Positions 43,379 to 53,594 of a stretch of 64,000 bases of DNA are shown one piece after another; the stretch's first letter is position 1; each line of letters starts with the position of its first letter. The notes below the pieces were generated by a model. The model was not told the origin of the DNA. It searched no databases and was given only the letters and a program-made list of their open reading frames with translations. Source of the DNA: an uncultured bacterium (GTDB lineage: Bacteria; Cyanobacteriota; Vampirovibrionia; Gastranaerophilales; Gastranaerophilaceae); assembly GCA_900319365.1 (NCBI GenBank), contig ONOE01000001.1, positions 124,001 through 188,000 of the forward strand, in the 5' to 3' direction. Both the position numbers and the translations under genes were made by a program.

Positions 43379-45865
43379 TTATGATAATGAAGTTCTTTCA
43401 ACTTCTTTTTTGGTAGAAGCTTCAATAATATCACCCACTTGGAAATCAACGAATTTTCCGAACGAAATACCGCATTCAAATCCTTGGGCAACTTCTTTTA
43501 CATCATCTTTAAATCTCTTTAACTGTTCAATTGCGCCACGATAAATTTCTTTGCCGTCCCTTATTATGACAGCATCATTATCACGTGCAATCTTGCCTTC
43601 TGTTACATAACAACCCGCAATTTTTCCGTTCTTTCCTATATTGAATACCTGTCTGATTTCGGCTTTACCGAGTTCAACCTTTTTAATTTCAGGCTGCAGC
43701 AATGATAACAATGTTTTTTCAATATCTTCAAGCAATTGATAAATAATATCATATTTTTTGATTGTTACATTTTCTCTTTCTGCGGCAGCAAGTGCATTTG
43801 CATCTTCTTTTACCGAGAATCCCAAAATCAAAGCATCAGATGCGGCAGCAAGCATAACATCGGATTCCGAAATATCGCCGACACCGACATGGATAATTTT
43901 TGTTGTAATTTCTTTTGATTCAACCTGAGAAATTGCTTGAGCAACAGCTTCAGCCGAACCGTTTGTGTTGGCTTTGATGATTAAATTCAATTGAGGAATA
44001 TCATCTTCACCCGCAACAGCCTCACGTCTTATATGAGCAGGAAGCATATTATCAAGTCGTTTTTCTCTTGCTTTTTCTTTTCTGTCTGCAGCAATTGCTT
44101 TCATTTCCTTTTCGTTTTTAACAACCTGAAAATGATCGCCTGCCTGCGGGACTTCTGACAAACCTAAAATCTCAACGGGTGTTGAGGGTTCAGCCTGTTT
44201 AATTCTTTCACCCGAATCTGATAACAAAGCTCTTACTCTGCCGTAAGCCGTGCCTACAACAACACAGTTACCTGCACGCAATGTTCCGTTCTGTACAAGC
44301 AATGTAGCAACGGGACCTTTGCCTTTTTCTAAGTTAGCCTCAATTACAACGCCTGATGCCTCTGCTTTAGGGTTAGCTTTCAAATCCTGAACATCTGCAA
44401 CAAGCAAAATGTACTCTAACAACTCATCAATACCCGTTCCCTGCAATGCGGAAACTTTGACTACAATTGTATCGCCGCCCCATTCTTCGGGAACAAGTCC
44501 GTGTTCTGTCAATTGTTGAAGAACTCTGTCAGGATTGGCGCCCGGTTTATCAATTTTGTTTACTGCAACGATAATCGGGATTTCGGCAGCTTTTGCATGG
44601 TTAATTGCTTCAATTGTCTGAGGCATTATACCGTCATCAGCCGCAACAACAAGGATTGCAATATCAGTAGCTTGAGCACCTCTTGCTCTCATTTCCGTAA
44701 AAGCTTCATGCCCCGGAGTATCTAAGAATACGATTTTTTTATCTTTGTTGTTCCCCAGATAAACCGTGTATGCACCGATTGACTGTGTAATCCCGCCGAC
44801 TTCGGTTGCAACGATTTTATGCTTTGATGCCCTGATTGAATCAAGTAATGTAGTTTTACCATGGTCAACGTGTCCCATAATACTTACAACGGGAGCTCTG
44901 CGCTTTAATAATTTTTTATCGACTTTATCAAGCGCATGTTTTTCCTTTTCTTTTTCCATTTCCTGCTCAACGTAAGCATCCAAATCTTCTTCTATAACTT
45001 CAAGGTTATATTCTGCGCAAACTTTTTTAATGACATCAACGTCAATAAGCTGGTTAACCGTAGCCATAACGCCATGCATCATCAAGAACTTAACGATATC
45101 TGCGGGGGATTTTTTAATTTTTTCGGACAATTCCGCAATCGTCATAGGGTGAGTTACGACAATTTGTTTTACTTCTTCGACTTCTTCAGTTTTTTGAGTT
45201 CTTTTTTTATGATGTTGAGCTGCAGCTTTTTCAAGAGAAATCATCTCTTGTTCTTCTTTTTTAGAATTGAAATCTTTGTCCTTTCTTTTGCCCGTATTTT
45301 TGCTTGCACCATGCTTAGCCGTGCCGCCGCTTTTGTTTTCGTAAATATCCTGCGAAATTATACGTCTTTCTATGGGCTTTTTATTTGTGAAATTTTTGTT
45401 GTTAGCGGAATTTTTTTCGCCGTCTTTTTTGGGTGCAAATTTTCCGTCTTTAGAAAATCTTTTGTTTTCAGGCTTTTCAGCGCCGTTGCCCCTTTTAACG
45501 ATTTGAACTCTGGGCGGAGCTTTTCTAACTATTTCAACTTTATTTACACGTTGAACTTTTTCTACTTTGGGTTTTTCAATAGATTTTCTTAATTCTTCCT
45601 TGCGTTCTTTTGCTTCTTCTCTTGCAGCTTCTTTTTTGGCTTCTTGTTCAACAACCTTGGCTTTTTTCACGATGAAAGCTTTCGGCTTTTGCTTAACGGA
45701 ACCGCCTGCGATAAAATCTTTGAGTCTTTTGATTTGCTCTTGAGTAACCGTGCTTGAATGGGTTTTACCTTTGACACCGATTTTCTCAAATTTCTCAAGC
45801 ACTTCTTTGCTTGATAATTTAAGCTCTTTTGCTAATTCACTTATTCTAACCGTTTCGTAACTCAT
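43379..45865 (-). CDS. infB: Translation initiation factor IF-2
   Basis: 828 residues. The IF2_N domain (VRISELAKELKLSSKEVLEKF) is followed by a lysine-rich linker, a second N-domain (THPMTIAELSEKIKKSP), the G domain (GHVDHGKTTLLD, DTPGHEAF, NKID) and domains II-IV. It places initiator tRNA on the ribosome. Its start overlaps the ylxR stop by 20 nt. The order prfA-ylxR-infB here lacks the usual nusA and rimP, which lie at 57.7-60 kb. Confidence 0.98.
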   Translation of the reverse strand: MSYETVRISELAKELKLSSKEVLEKFEKIGVKGKTHSSTVTQEQIKRLKDFIAGGSVKQKPKAFIVKKAKVVEQEAKKEAAREEAKERKEELRKSIEKPKVEKVQRVNKVEIVRKAPPRVQIVKRGNGAEKPENKRFSKDGKFAPKKDGEKNSANNKNFTNKKPIERRIISQDIYENKSGGTAKHGASKNTGKRKDKDFNSKKEEQEMISLEKAAAQHHKKRTQKTEEVEEVKQIVVTHPMTIAELSEKIKKSPADIVKFLMMHGVMATVNQLIDVDVIKKVCAEYNLEVIEEDLDAYVEQEMEKEKEKHALDKVDKKLLKRRAPVVSIMGHVDHGKTTLLDSIRASKHKIVATEVGGITQSIGAYTVYLGNNKDKKIVFLDTPGHEAFTEMRARGAQATDIAILVVAADDGIMPQTIEAINHAKAAEIPIIVAVNKIDKPGANPDRVLQQLTEHGLVPEEWGGDTIVVKVSALQGTGIDELLEYILLVADVQDLKANPKAEASGVVIEANLEKGKGPVATLLVQNGTLRAGNCVVVGTAYGRVRALLSDSGERIKQAEPSTPVEILGLSEVPQAGDHFQVVKNEKEMKAIAADRKEKAREKRLDNMLPAHIRREAVAGEDDIPQLNLIIKANTNGSAEAVAQAISQVESKEITTKIIHVGVGDISESDVMLAAASDALILGFSVKEDANALAAAERENVTIKKYDIIYQLLEDIEKTLLSLLQPEIKKVELGKAEIRQVFNIGKNGKIAGCYVTEGKIARDNDAVIIRDGKEIYRGAIEQLKRFKDDVKEVAQGFECGISFGKFVDFQVGDIIEASTKKEVERTSLS

Positions 45866-46094
45866 TCAACAACTGTCCTTTCAATTCTTCGGATATTTTT
45901 GTTTTCAAGATTTTATCCAACTTGTTTTTTTTTAAAGCTGTTTCTATACAAGATTTATTATAACAAAGATATGCAGATCTGCCAAATGTTAAGGAATCGG
46001 GGTTCAACACAACGCTGTCTGCGGTTTTTGTAATTTTTATAAGGTTTTTTCTGTCTTTAATCTGCCTGCAGCTTACGCATTGTCTTTCTGCCAT
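45846..46094 (-). CDS. ylxR: YlxR/RnpM family RNA-binding protein
   Basis: 82 residues. RQCVSCRQIKDRKNLIKI and LTFGRSAYLCYNKSCIETALKK match the DUF448/YlxR family, which binds RNA and has been linked to RNase P regulation. It normally sits between nusA and infB; here prfA has taken the upstream side, 16 bp away. It overlaps infB. Confidence 0.93.
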   Translation of the reverse strand: MAERQCVSCRQIKDRKNLIKITKTADSVVLNPDSLTFGRSAYLCYNKSCIETALKKNKLDKILKTKISEELKGQLLNELRNG

Positions 46095-46110
46095 ATTTTG
46101 CCTTTATATT

Positions 46111-47196
46111 TTAAACCGACTGTTGAGCTAATTTCTCCAGTTTTAATCTCTGGTCATACTCAATAAGCATATCAATAAGCTCGTCCATATCGCCGTCAAT
46201 TACAGTCCAGACGTTAAGATTATGATTTAATCTGTGGTCTGTCAAACGTCCTTGAGGGAAGTTGTAAGTTCTGATTCTTTCGCTGCGGTCGCCCGTTCCT
46301 ACTTGGGATCTGCGCAAATCGGTAATTTCTTTGGTTTGCTTTTGAACTTCCATATCATAAAGTTTTGCCTTTAAGATTTCTAAGGCACGTTCTTTGTTTT
46401 GCAATTGGGAACGTTCTTCCGTACAGAAAATCATAATCCCTGTCGGCTTGTGGAAAACTCTTGCTGCGGTTTCAACTTTGTTTACGTTCTGACCGCCTGC
46501 ACCGCCTGATCTTGCGGTTGTGATTTCAACATCATTCATATCAAGGTTAACTTCGACGTCATCAACCTGCGGCATAACGGCAACCGTAGCGGTTGAAGTG
46601 TGAACTCTGCCTTGGGATTCGGTTTCGGGAACTCTTTGAACCCTGTGAACACCCGATTCGTATTTCAATCTTGAATAAACGGAATCGCCTTTTATGGAAA
46701 TAATTATTTCCGAATATCCGCCTGCTTCGCAATCGGTTTTTGATAAGATTTGAGTTTGCCAGCCTTTTTTGTCGGCATATTTCAAATACATTCTTGCAAG
46801 ATCTCCTGCAAAGATGTTTGCTTCGTCGCCGCCTGCGCCGCCTCTGATTTCAAGCATAATATCTTTGTCGTCCATGGGGTCTTTGGGCAATAAAAGCCTT
46901 TTCATTTTTTCTTCGTATTCGGGAATTTTTGCTTCGTTTTCTTCGATGTCAGATTTAAGCATTTCACGCATTTCTTCATCGTGTTCCCCTTGAAGAAGTT
47001 CTTTATCGTCTTTTATGGCATCGGAAACTTTTTTCCATTCGTAGTAAAGTTCGACGGTTTCTTCCATGGATTTTCTTTGCTTGGATAAATCCCTAAATTT
47101 TTTATAATCTTGAATTACGGCAGGATCGGACAAAGTTTTGCCTAATTCTTTGTACTTTTGTTCTATTTGTAAAATTTTATCTAACATATCTTTCAT
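46111..47196 (-). CDS. prfA: Peptide chain release factor 1
   Basis: 361 residues. The GGQ loop ([16 protein letters not shown]) and the class-1 codon-reading motif PxT as PET ([14 protein letters not shown]) identify RF1 rather than RF2 (which would have SPF). It ends translation at UAA and UAG. No glutamine methylase (prmC) gene adjoins. The start at 47196 lacks a clear ribosome site, and an ATG 9 nt downstream is an alternative. Confidence 0.96.
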   Translation of the reverse strand: MKDMLDKILQIEQKYKELGKTLSDPAVIQDYKKFRDLSKQRKSMEETVELYYEWKKVSDAIKDDKELLQGEHDEEMREMLKSDIEENEAKIPEYEEKMKRLLLPKDPMDDKDIMLEIRGGAGGDEANIFAGDLARMYLKYADKKGWQTQILSKTDCEAGGYSEIIISIKGDSVYSRLKYESGVHRVQRVPETESQGRVHTSTATVAVMPQVDDVEVNLDMNDVEITTARSGGAGGQNVNKVETAARVFHKPTGIMIFCTEERSQLQNKERALEILKAKLYDMEVQKQTKEITDLRRSQVGTGDRSERIRTYNFPQGRLTDHRLNHNLNVWTVIDGDMDELIDMLIEYDQRLKLEKLAQQSV

Positions 47197-47782
47197 AATT
47201 TGATAATATCAGGAACAAAAAAGTTTGTAAATAACGCCCCGCCAATCTTCAGACTAAAACATAAAATTACATAATTTGGCAAATATGACAAACAATTCCC
47301 TCTCCCACAAGGGGCGAGGGAGTAGACAGTTATTCTGAAGCTTTAGCCGAAGAATCGCCTTGCCATGCGCACATCAGGCGGTCTTTCGCATTCGCTCAAG
47401 ATGACACATACTACCGCCACATATTATGCGGCGGATGAAAATGTTCCTCCCCGACTCGGGGAGGTTAGGATGGGTCTTAACCAGTAAGGGAAAGATTCTT
47501 CGGGCTTGCGTCATTATGAGCCGCAAAGCAGCGAAGAATCTATCAATGCAAGCCCTCTGAATGACGTTAAAGCAACAAATTCTGTCATTCTGAGCGGTAG
47601 CGAAGAATCACCAAATAAAACAAAAAATAACGGTGCGGAGTGCATTACCCTACATTCTAAAAATTTTGTCGGCATTGCACCCAAGGAATATTTACATTGT
47701 CGGCATGGCAATACCGACCTACTTGTATTCCTCAAGGAGCGAGGGACTAAAAAATCCTTATATAAATTTATCTATAACAAGA
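47197..47782. repeat. Intergenic mosaic of palindromic repeats
   Basis: 586 bp without a credible gene. It contains a CCCTCTCC/GGGCGAGGG hairpin (47291-47313), the dispersed repeat copy 47348-47405, a CCTCCCCG/CGGGGAGG hairpin near 47444-47462, an AGCGAAGAATC copy (47582-47611) and a GTCGG/CCGAC palindrome (47699-47718). Short open frames here are byproducts of the repeats. Confidence 0.75.
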
Positions 47783-48661
47783 TTACACTTTTTGGAATAC
47801 AAAAATATACTCATGCGTAAAGATGGAAAATCCGCCCATTAAGGCTCTATAGCGCCATAAGTTTGCCGTTCTGCCTTTTGCTCTTTCGTTGCCTTGAATA
47901 TCTTTGACAATAGTAGATTTCAATTTAAATCCGATTTTTCTCATTCTATCCATACATTCAAACCCTAACGGTTGAACTTCCGAATTTTTATAGCTGTCGC
48001 CTATAATAAGGCATGCAAAACGACCCTTTTCTAACAGGTCATAACCGTTTTTTGCGACTTTTTCAAACATATCGTAAAATTCATCGGTTGATGAGCAGTT
48101 TGATAAATCTTCCTTTTTATCCGAAAACTTGATAATATCATCATAAGGCGGATGAAGCATTAAAAATTGTGCCTTTTCTTCGCCCATAATTTCTAACCTT
48201 GCTTTTACCTTTTCAACCGCATCTTGGCTTGTAGAATCGGAACAAATAAGGTTAACATCAGTTACCAATTGTTTCGGAGTAAATTTTTTGGAAACATAAT
48301 CAACAAGATCCTGTTTCAATTCAACGCCGATACAACGTCTATCCATATTAATGGCTTCAATACCTGATGTTCCCGAACCGAAAAACATATCAAGAACAAC
48401 ATCATTTTTTTTTGTATAGCGTTCATACATTTGTTGCGCAATTTGCGGGATATAATTTCCGTGATAATCATTTGAATGCCCGTGTTCTTTTAATCTTGAC
48501 GGGAACAGCCAGAGAGTATTTGTCATAACATGATCATAATCTTTCCAATGATTTAAATCAATATCATTATATTTGGTCGTTTTTCTATTAGGTTTTTGAA
48601 CGACACGTAAATCCGCTTTCTTAGACGGTTTAAGTTTAGTATTGTTTAAAATTCTAGCCAA
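47783..48661 (-). CDS. Orphan DNA methyltransferase (N4/N6 type)
   Basis: 292 residues. SAM-binding motif I is VVLDMFFGSGTSGIEAINM (about 90) and the catalytic motif IV reads HPPYDD (about 170) instead of DPPY/SPPY. The HPPY form is uncommon. No restriction gene adjoins, so it is a solitary methylase. The promoter and divergent mutL start lie upstream; genome-wide methylation or regulation are possible roles. The ATG is preceded by AAAGGAG. Confidence 0.85.
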   Translation of the reverse strand: MARILNNTKLKPSKKADLRVVQKPNRKTTKYNDIDLNHWKDYDHVMTNTLWLFPSRLKEHGHSNDYHGNYIPQIAQQMYERYTKKNDVVLDMFFGSGTSGIEAINMDRRCIGVELKQDLVDYVSKKFTPKQLVTDVNLICSDSTSQDAVEKVKARLEIMGEEKAQFLMLHPPYDDIIKFSDKKEDLSNCSSTDEFYDMFEKVAKNGYDLLEKGRFACLIIGDSYKNSEVQPLGFECMDRMRKIGFKLKSTIVKDIQGNERAKGRTANLWRYRALMGGFSIFTHEYIFVFQKV

Positions 48662-48801
48662 AATACTCTCCTTTTATTTAGCCTGATACATCTCAGGGCA
48701 TATTCATCATAAAGGAGTTTTTGTATTTCCACATCAAACAAAAAGATGATTTTGTGATATTATGAAAATGAAGTCTAAAAGTCTATTGGTAAATAAGAAC
48801 A

Positions 48802-48827
48802 TAGGTCAGCATAGCAATGCCGACCTA
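48802..48827. repeat. Dispersed palindrome upstream of mutL
   Basis: TAGGTC(A/G)GCAT around an AGCA loop and ATGCCGACCTA form a near-perfect stem. The same word (GTCGGCAT/ATACCGAC) occurs at 47699-47718 and variants at 28391-28408 and 53480-53499. Confidence 0.65.
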
Positions 48828-48844
48828 CATAAGGGAATATAATC

Positions 48845-50653
48845 TTGGCAAGAATTAAACAATTATCAAAAAATTTAATAAACCAGATTGCGGCAGGAGA
48901 AGTTATTGAACGTCCTGCATCCGTTGTAAAAGAATTAACCGAAAATTCAATCGATGCAGGCGCAAGCAAAGTAAGTATAGAAATTACAAATGACTGTCGT
49001 GATATCAGGATTGCCGATAACGGATCAGGAATACATCCCGATGATATTATGCTTGCTTTTTCAAAACACGCAACAAGCAAAATTCAAGAAGATGATGATC
49101 TGTATAATATCCACACTTTCGGATTCAGAGGGGAAGCTCTTGCAAGTATAATTTCCATTGCAAAAGTAACCTGTACGACTAGAACAAAAGATTTTGAATA
49201 CGGGACAAAAGTAAAGTGCGAAAATTCTGAAGTTACAACCTCGCAAACAGGCTGCGCTGTCGGAACAATTATGGAGGTTAAAGACCTTTTTTATAATCTG
49301 CCCGTGCGTTTGAAATTTTTGAAAAGTTCAAACACCGAGTTTTCTTATATTCAAGAAACAGTTCAGGCAATTGCGCTTTCTCATCCTGAAGTTGCAATTG
49401 AACTCAAAAAATACGGCAAAACCGTTCTAAAAACCACGGGGCAAAACAATTTGACCCAAACCATAAAAGAAGTTTATTCATCTGATGTTACAAAGAACTT
49501 AAAAGAGGTTCTAAAAACGGACGAATTGTCGGGGCTAAGGATTTCCGGGTTTGTAAGTACGCCTGATTATACACGTTCAAGCAAAAAAAATTATTATATG
49601 TATATAAATTCACGTGCCGTTAAAGATCCCGTATTTCAAAAGGCAATTGATACGGTATACAGAACCCTGACAGCAAGCAACAAATATCCGTTTGTTGTTT
49701 TGAATTTGAAAATTCCGCCGCATGATGTTGATGTAAACGTTCATCCGACGAAAAAAGAAGTACGTTATAAAAACCCCAATCAGGTGTTTAATTTTATTTA
49801 TACTGCGGTTCAGGGCGGATTATCAAATTATATAGAAAGAAATAACGGAGTTAAGCCTTTCTATTCTCAGAATGCAACACCTGCAGTTTCGCAAAGTTCT
49901 TCACCTATTGTTCAATTCCCCAAATCTGCGGGGAATAACGGAATTTATATTGACGAAAAATCAGATACAATGTATGTTCCGCAAAATATTATGGATAAAA
50001 TGGAAACAAATCCGATAAATTCGCATTCGGGGTTTAATAATTCTTCCGTAATATCACAGCAGCAGCAAATGTTTTCTCAAAAATCACCCGTAGAAGAAAA
50101 TGCCGATAGAATTATCGGTCAATACCGAGATACTTATATTTTGATTGAAACAAAAGAGGGCTTGGAAATCGTCGATCAGCACATCGCAGAAGAACGCTAC
50201 AATTATGAAAAACTCCAAAATGACAAACAAATAATTTCTCAAATGCTTTTTGTGTCTGACGTTATTGAAGTTTCATCATCTGATGCGGCGCTTATTAAAG
50301 AAAATACGGATAAATTTGAGCGCTACGGCTACGGTATAGAATTTTTAAAAGATAATGAAATAATATTCAGAAAAATCCCACAAATTCTGGCTAAAGTTAA
50401 CCCGAAAGAAATTCTGTCAGACATTTTGCAAAATCTTGACGGAAATATTAACAACTTGGAAGAAAACATTTTAAAAACAACTGCCTGCAAAGCTTCCGTC
50501 AAAGCAAATACACCTTTGACAATCTGGCAGATGCAGGAAATTATTAAAAAATGGCGCACGACAAAAATGCCGTATACATGCCCGCATGGCAGACCAATCA
50601 GCCATACAATCCCGCACAAAGAGCTTGCTGCATGGTTTGAGCGTGCTAAATAA
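48845..50653 (+). CDS. mutL: DNA mismatch repair protein MutL
   Basis: 602 residues from TTG 48845 with an AAGGGA site. The GHKL ATPase motifs are NQIAAGEVIERPASVVKELTENSIDAGA, IADNGSGI and TFGFRGEALASI. The linker is Gln/Ser-rich and the C-terminal dimer domain ends CPHGRPISHTIPHKEL. The DQHAxxERx(4)E region appears as VDQHIAEERYNYE, with an Ala-to-Ile change, so the metal-dependent endonuclease may be weak or lost. It is followed 11 nt later by ispE. Confidence 0.96.
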   Translation: MARIKQLSKNLINQIAAGEVIERPASVVKELTENSIDAGASKVSIEITNDCRDIRIADNGSGIHPDDIMLAFSKHATSKIQEDDDLYNIHTFGFRGEALASIISIAKVTCTTRTKDFEYGTKVKCENSEVTTSQTGCAVGTIMEVKDLFYNLPVRLKFLKSSNTEFSYIQETVQAIALSHPEVAIELKKYGKTVLKTTGQNNLTQTIKEVYSSDVTKNLKEVLKTDELSGLRISGFVSTPDYTRSSKKNYYMYINSRAVKDPVFQKAIDTVYRTLTASNKYPFVVLNLKIPPHDVDVNVHPTKKEVRYKNPNQVFNFIYTAVQGGLSNYIERNNGVKPFYSQNATPAVSQSSSPIVQFPKSAGNNGIYIDEKSDTMYVPQNIMDKMETNPINSHSGFNNSSVISQQQQMFSQKSPVEENADRIIGQYRDTYILIETKEGLEIVDQHIAEERYNYEKLQNDKQIISQMLFVSDVIEVSSSDAALIKENTDKFERYGYGIEFLKDNEIIFRKIPQILAKVNPKEILSDILQNLDGNINNLEENILKTTACKASVKANTPLTIWQMQEIIKKWRTTKMPYTCPHGRPISHTIPHKELAAWFERAK

Positions 50654-50664
50654 TAAGAGGAAAA

Positions 50665-51465
50665 ATGCAAACAATAAAAATTCAATGTCCCGCTAAAATT
50701 AACTTAGATTTAAAAATCGTAGGGAAGCTGCCAAACAATTTTCACGAAATCGAAAGCACAATGCAAACAATAAGTTTGTACGATTATTTAACGATTTCCG
50801 TTGAAGATTCAAACGACAATGAAATTGTTATAAATGGCAGCAACAACGAAATTCCTTATGATGAAACAAATTTGGTATACAAAGCGGCAAAATTATTTTT
50901 TGAAAATTCAAATATTAAAAATAAAAAAATAAGTATTTACATATCAAAAAATATTCCCGTTGCAGCAGGACTTGCAGGCGGAAGTACAGACGGAGCAGGC
51001 ACTTTGTACGGATTAAATAAAATCTTCAACAAGCCTTTGACTTACTGCGAAATAGATAATTTATGCTCAAAACTCGGTTCTGACTTAAATGTTTGCTTAA
51101 CGGGCGGGAAAACTCTTGCAAAAGGACGTGGGGAAATAGTTATACCGCTTGAATTTGAGGAGTTTAATGTAAGTTTGATTAAACCGATAAATTTCGGAAT
51201 TAGCGCCGGCAAAGCTTATACAAAATTTTCTTGGAAAGAAGATAACAACAATCTTGACGGTCGTGAGAATTTTAAAAATGACCTTGAATGGGCGGTAATA
51301 GAAGATTATCCCGAATTGCGATATATAAAACAAACTTATCCGAATGCGGTTATGACGGGTTCGGGGTCTGCATATTATCTTATTGATGATGAATTTTCAC
51401 CGCAAAACGGCTATTGGATGAAAAATAATCTGCACTCAATAGATTTTGGCGTTAAAGAAATTTAA
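50665..51465 (+). CDS. ispE: 4-diphosphocytidyl-2-C-methyl-D-erythritol kinase
   Basis: 266 residues. CPAKINLDLKIVGKLPNNFHEIES and the GHMP-kinase loop PVAAGLAGGSTDGAGTL identify IspE, which phosphorylates CDP-ME in the MEP isoprenoid pathway. An AGAGGAAA site precedes the ATG. It is co-directional with mutL and ends 8 nt before the convergent accC. Confidence 0.95.
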   Translation: MQTIKIQCPAKINLDLKIVGKLPNNFHEIESTMQTISLYDYLTISVEDSNDNEIVINGSNNEIPYDETNLVYKAAKLFFENSNIKNKKISIYISKNIPVAAGLAGGSTDGAGTLYGLNKIFNKPLTYCEIDNLCSKLGSDLNVCLTGGKTLAKGRGEIVIPLEFEEFNVSLIKPINFGISAGKAYTKFSWKEDNNNLDGRENFKNDLEWAVIEDYPELRYIKQTYPNAVMTGSGSAYYLIDDEFSPQNGYWMKNNLHSIDFGVKEI

Positions 51466-51473
51466 AAAATTTC

Positions 51474-52826
51474 TTATTTTATGCCTTTTCTTTTATAAAA
51501 ATCTTCAATAAAGCCTGTATTGAAGTTTCCGCTAATAAATACTTCATCTTCAATAATAGCCTGATGGAAAGGTATGGTTGTTTCAACACCGGTTATAACA
51601 TATTCTTTTAATGCTCTGTACATTCTTCTGCGAGCTTCATTTCTATCTCTGCCCCAGCAGATAAGCTTACCTATCATTGAGTCATAATACGGCGGAATTG
51701 AATAATCCTGATAAACATGAGAATCAACTCTGACACCAAACCCGCCCGGTGCAAGATAGCCCGTAATTTTTCCGGGGTTAGGCATAAAGTCCTTTCTCGG
51801 GTCTTCAGCATTTATTCTGCATTCGATTGCATGACCTTTTAATTTAACATCTTCTTGTTTATAGCTTAATTCTCTGCCTGATGCGACATAAATTTGTTCT
51901 TTTACGATATCAACATTTGAAACCATTTCTGTTACACAATGTTCAACCTGAACTCTTGTGTTCATTTCCATGAAATACCATTTACCGTCATGGTCAAGTA
52001 AAAATTCGCATGTTCCTGCGCCTTCATAGTGAATGGCTTTTGCTGCACGAACTGCTGCTGCGCCCATTTCCTGTCTTGTTTTCTCGTCAATTGCAGGGGA
52101 CGGAGCTTCTTCTAACAATTTTTGATGACGACGTTGAATTGAACAATCTCTTTCGCCCAAATGAATTACATTGCCAAAGCTGTCGCCCAAAATCTGAACC
52201 TCAATATGACGAGGATTTTCAAGATATTTTTCCGCATAAACATCAGGATTACCGAAGAAATTTTTAGCTTCAGACTGGCAAAGTTCCATATTTATTTCGA
52301 CTTCTTCATCGGATCGGCAAATTCTCATACCTTTTCCGCCGCCGCCTGCCGTTGCTTTCAATATAATCGGATAACCCGCTTTTTTAGCAAATTCCTGAAC
52401 TTCTTTAACGGTTTTAACAATACCCGTCCCCGGAGTAACGGGAACATTGTTTTCTATCATCGTTTTTCTTGCGGTAGCTTTATCGCCCATTTTGCGCATA
52501 GCTTCCGAACTCGGACCGATAAATTTAATTCCCTGTTTTTCGCAAATCTCTGCAAAGTCTGCTCTTTCTGACATAAATCCGTATCCGGGGTGAATAGCAT
52601 CAGCACCCGACACCATAGCAGCAGACATAATGGAAGGAATATTTAAATAACTGTCGGCACTTTTTGCAGGCCCTACACAATAAGCCTCTGTTGCAAGTCT
52701 TACGTGGAGAGAATTTGCATCAGCCTGAGAATAAATGGCAACCGTAGGAATGCCAATTTCTCTGCATGCTCTGATAATTCTTACAGCTATTTCGCCTCTG
52801 TTTGCGATTAAAACTTTTCTAAACAT
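51474..52826 (-). CDS. accC: Biotin carboxylase subunit of acetyl-CoA carboxylase
   Basis: 450 residues. Motifs are FRKVLIANRGEIAVRIIRAC, the ATP-grasp loop KATAGGGGKGMRI, ERDCSIQRRHQKLLEEAPSP and FMEMNTRVQVEHCVTEM. It carboxylates biotin on AccB using ATP and bicarbonate. accB lies 110 bp upstream, so they are probably co-transcribed. Confidence 0.98.
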   Translation of the reverse strand: MFRKVLIANRGEIAVRIIRACREIGIPTVAIYSQADANSLHVRLATEAYCVGPAKSADSYLNIPSIMSAAMVSGADAIHPGYGFMSERADFAEICEKQGIKFIGPSSEAMRKMGDKATARKTMIENNVPVTPGTGIVKTVKEVQEFAKKAGYPIILKATAGGGGKGMRICRSDEEVEINMELCQSEAKNFFGNPDVYAEKYLENPRHIEVQILGDSFGNVIHLGERDCSIQRRHQKLLEEAPSPAIDEKTRQEMGAAAVRAAKAIHYEGAGTCEFLLDHDGKWYFMEMNTRVQVEHCVTEMVSNVDIVKEQIYVASGRELSYKQEDVKLKGHAIECRINAEDPRKDFMPNPGKITGYLAPGGFGVRVDSHVYQDYSIPPYYDSMIGKLICWGRDRNEARRRMYRALKEYVITGVETTIPFHQAIIEDEVFISGNFNTGFIEDFYKRKGIK

Positions 52827-52936
52827 TTACTACTTCCTTCATTTCGGTGCGTTGGCGGACGCACCCTGATTTTTTATAGACTTGCGCCGACCTACATTCC
52901 CGGAGCCTTAGTGCCCCAGTATCTTAGTATCTCTGC
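52827..52936. repeat. accB-accC intergenic repeats
   Basis: GTGCGT/ACGCAC (about 52842-52859) is a hairpin followed by CACCCTGA, a word recurring at 28501 and 53530. CTTAGTGCC and AGTATCTTAGTATC (52907-52931) match the repeat at 60146-60170. No terminator is apparent. Confidence 0.55.
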
Positions 52937-53398
52937 TTATTCTACGTACATTAAGACTTGTCCGTATTCAACAGGTTGACCGTCCTCAACACAAATCTCA
53001 ACTACTTTACCTGCAATTTCAGATTTGATTTCGTTCATCATTTTCATTGCTTCTATAATGCAAACAACATCACCCTGTTTAACCGTTGAACCGACTGCAA
53101 CAAACGGTGCAGAATCAGGCGACGGAGCAGTATAGAAAGTACCTACCATCGGTGAAGTAATAGGAGTGCCCGTTTTCTTTTCTTCTTTAGGAGCTTCCTG
53201 CTGAGTTTCAACAGCAGGTGCACTTGCTACGGGAGCTGCGGCAATCGGAGCTGCGGCAACGGGAGCAGCAACAGGCGATACGATTACGTCTTTTCTTACG
53301 GTAATAGCCTGTTCACCGTCCTCTAAAGAAATTTCGGTCAAATCATTATCTTTTATTATTTTTGCGAGTTTTTCTATATAATCTGTTTCAAATTTCAT
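52937..53398 (-). CDS. accB: Biotin carboxyl carrier protein
   Basis: 153 residues. The N-terminus ([18 protein letters not shown]) is followed by an Ala/Pro-rich hinge and the biotinyl domain with EAMKM (Lys119 biotinylated) and a thumb region ([11 protein letters not shown]). It carries carboxybiotin between AccC and the transferase. It precedes accC. Confidence 0.97.
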   Translation of the reverse strand: MKFETDYIEKLAKIIKDNDLTEISLEDGEQAITVRKDVIVSPVAAPVAAAPIAAAPVASAPAVETQQEAPKEEKKTGTPITSPMVGTFYTAPSPDSAPFVAVGSTVKQGDVVCIIEAMKMMNEIKSEIAGKVVEICVEDGQPVEYGQVLMYVE

Positions 53399-53594
53399 TT
53401 CGTTTTCCTTATACCGTCGGAACTACTATCCCGACCTGCTTTTGTTGGTGCGAAACATCACACCCTACTTTTCTTTAATGTTGGGCAGGTATGCCCAACC
53501 TGCTTTTTATTGGTATGGAGCGCAAACGCACCCTACTGATTAAAATCCTGTAATAATTTATAAACTTATAAACTTTTACAACATTTTCAATTTA
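53399..53594. repeat. Palindromic repeats between efp and accB
   Basis: GTTGGGCA-GGTA-TGCCCAAC (53480-53499) is a perfect 8-bp hairpin. GCGCAAACGCACCCTA nearby and TTTATAAACTTATAAACTT (about 53561-53577) belong to repeat families seen at 28363, 52842 and 59069. No gene is seen. Confidence 0.6.

Noticed and set aside
46111-47196. PET instead of PAT in the RF1 codon-reading motif as an oddity
   Set aside because: PxT with Glu at the middle position is, to my knowledge, common in RF1 of other phyla.
47506-47842. Open frames of 69-104 codons on both strands
   Set aside because: They coincide with the dispersed repeats, lack ribosome sites and have repeat-derived composition.
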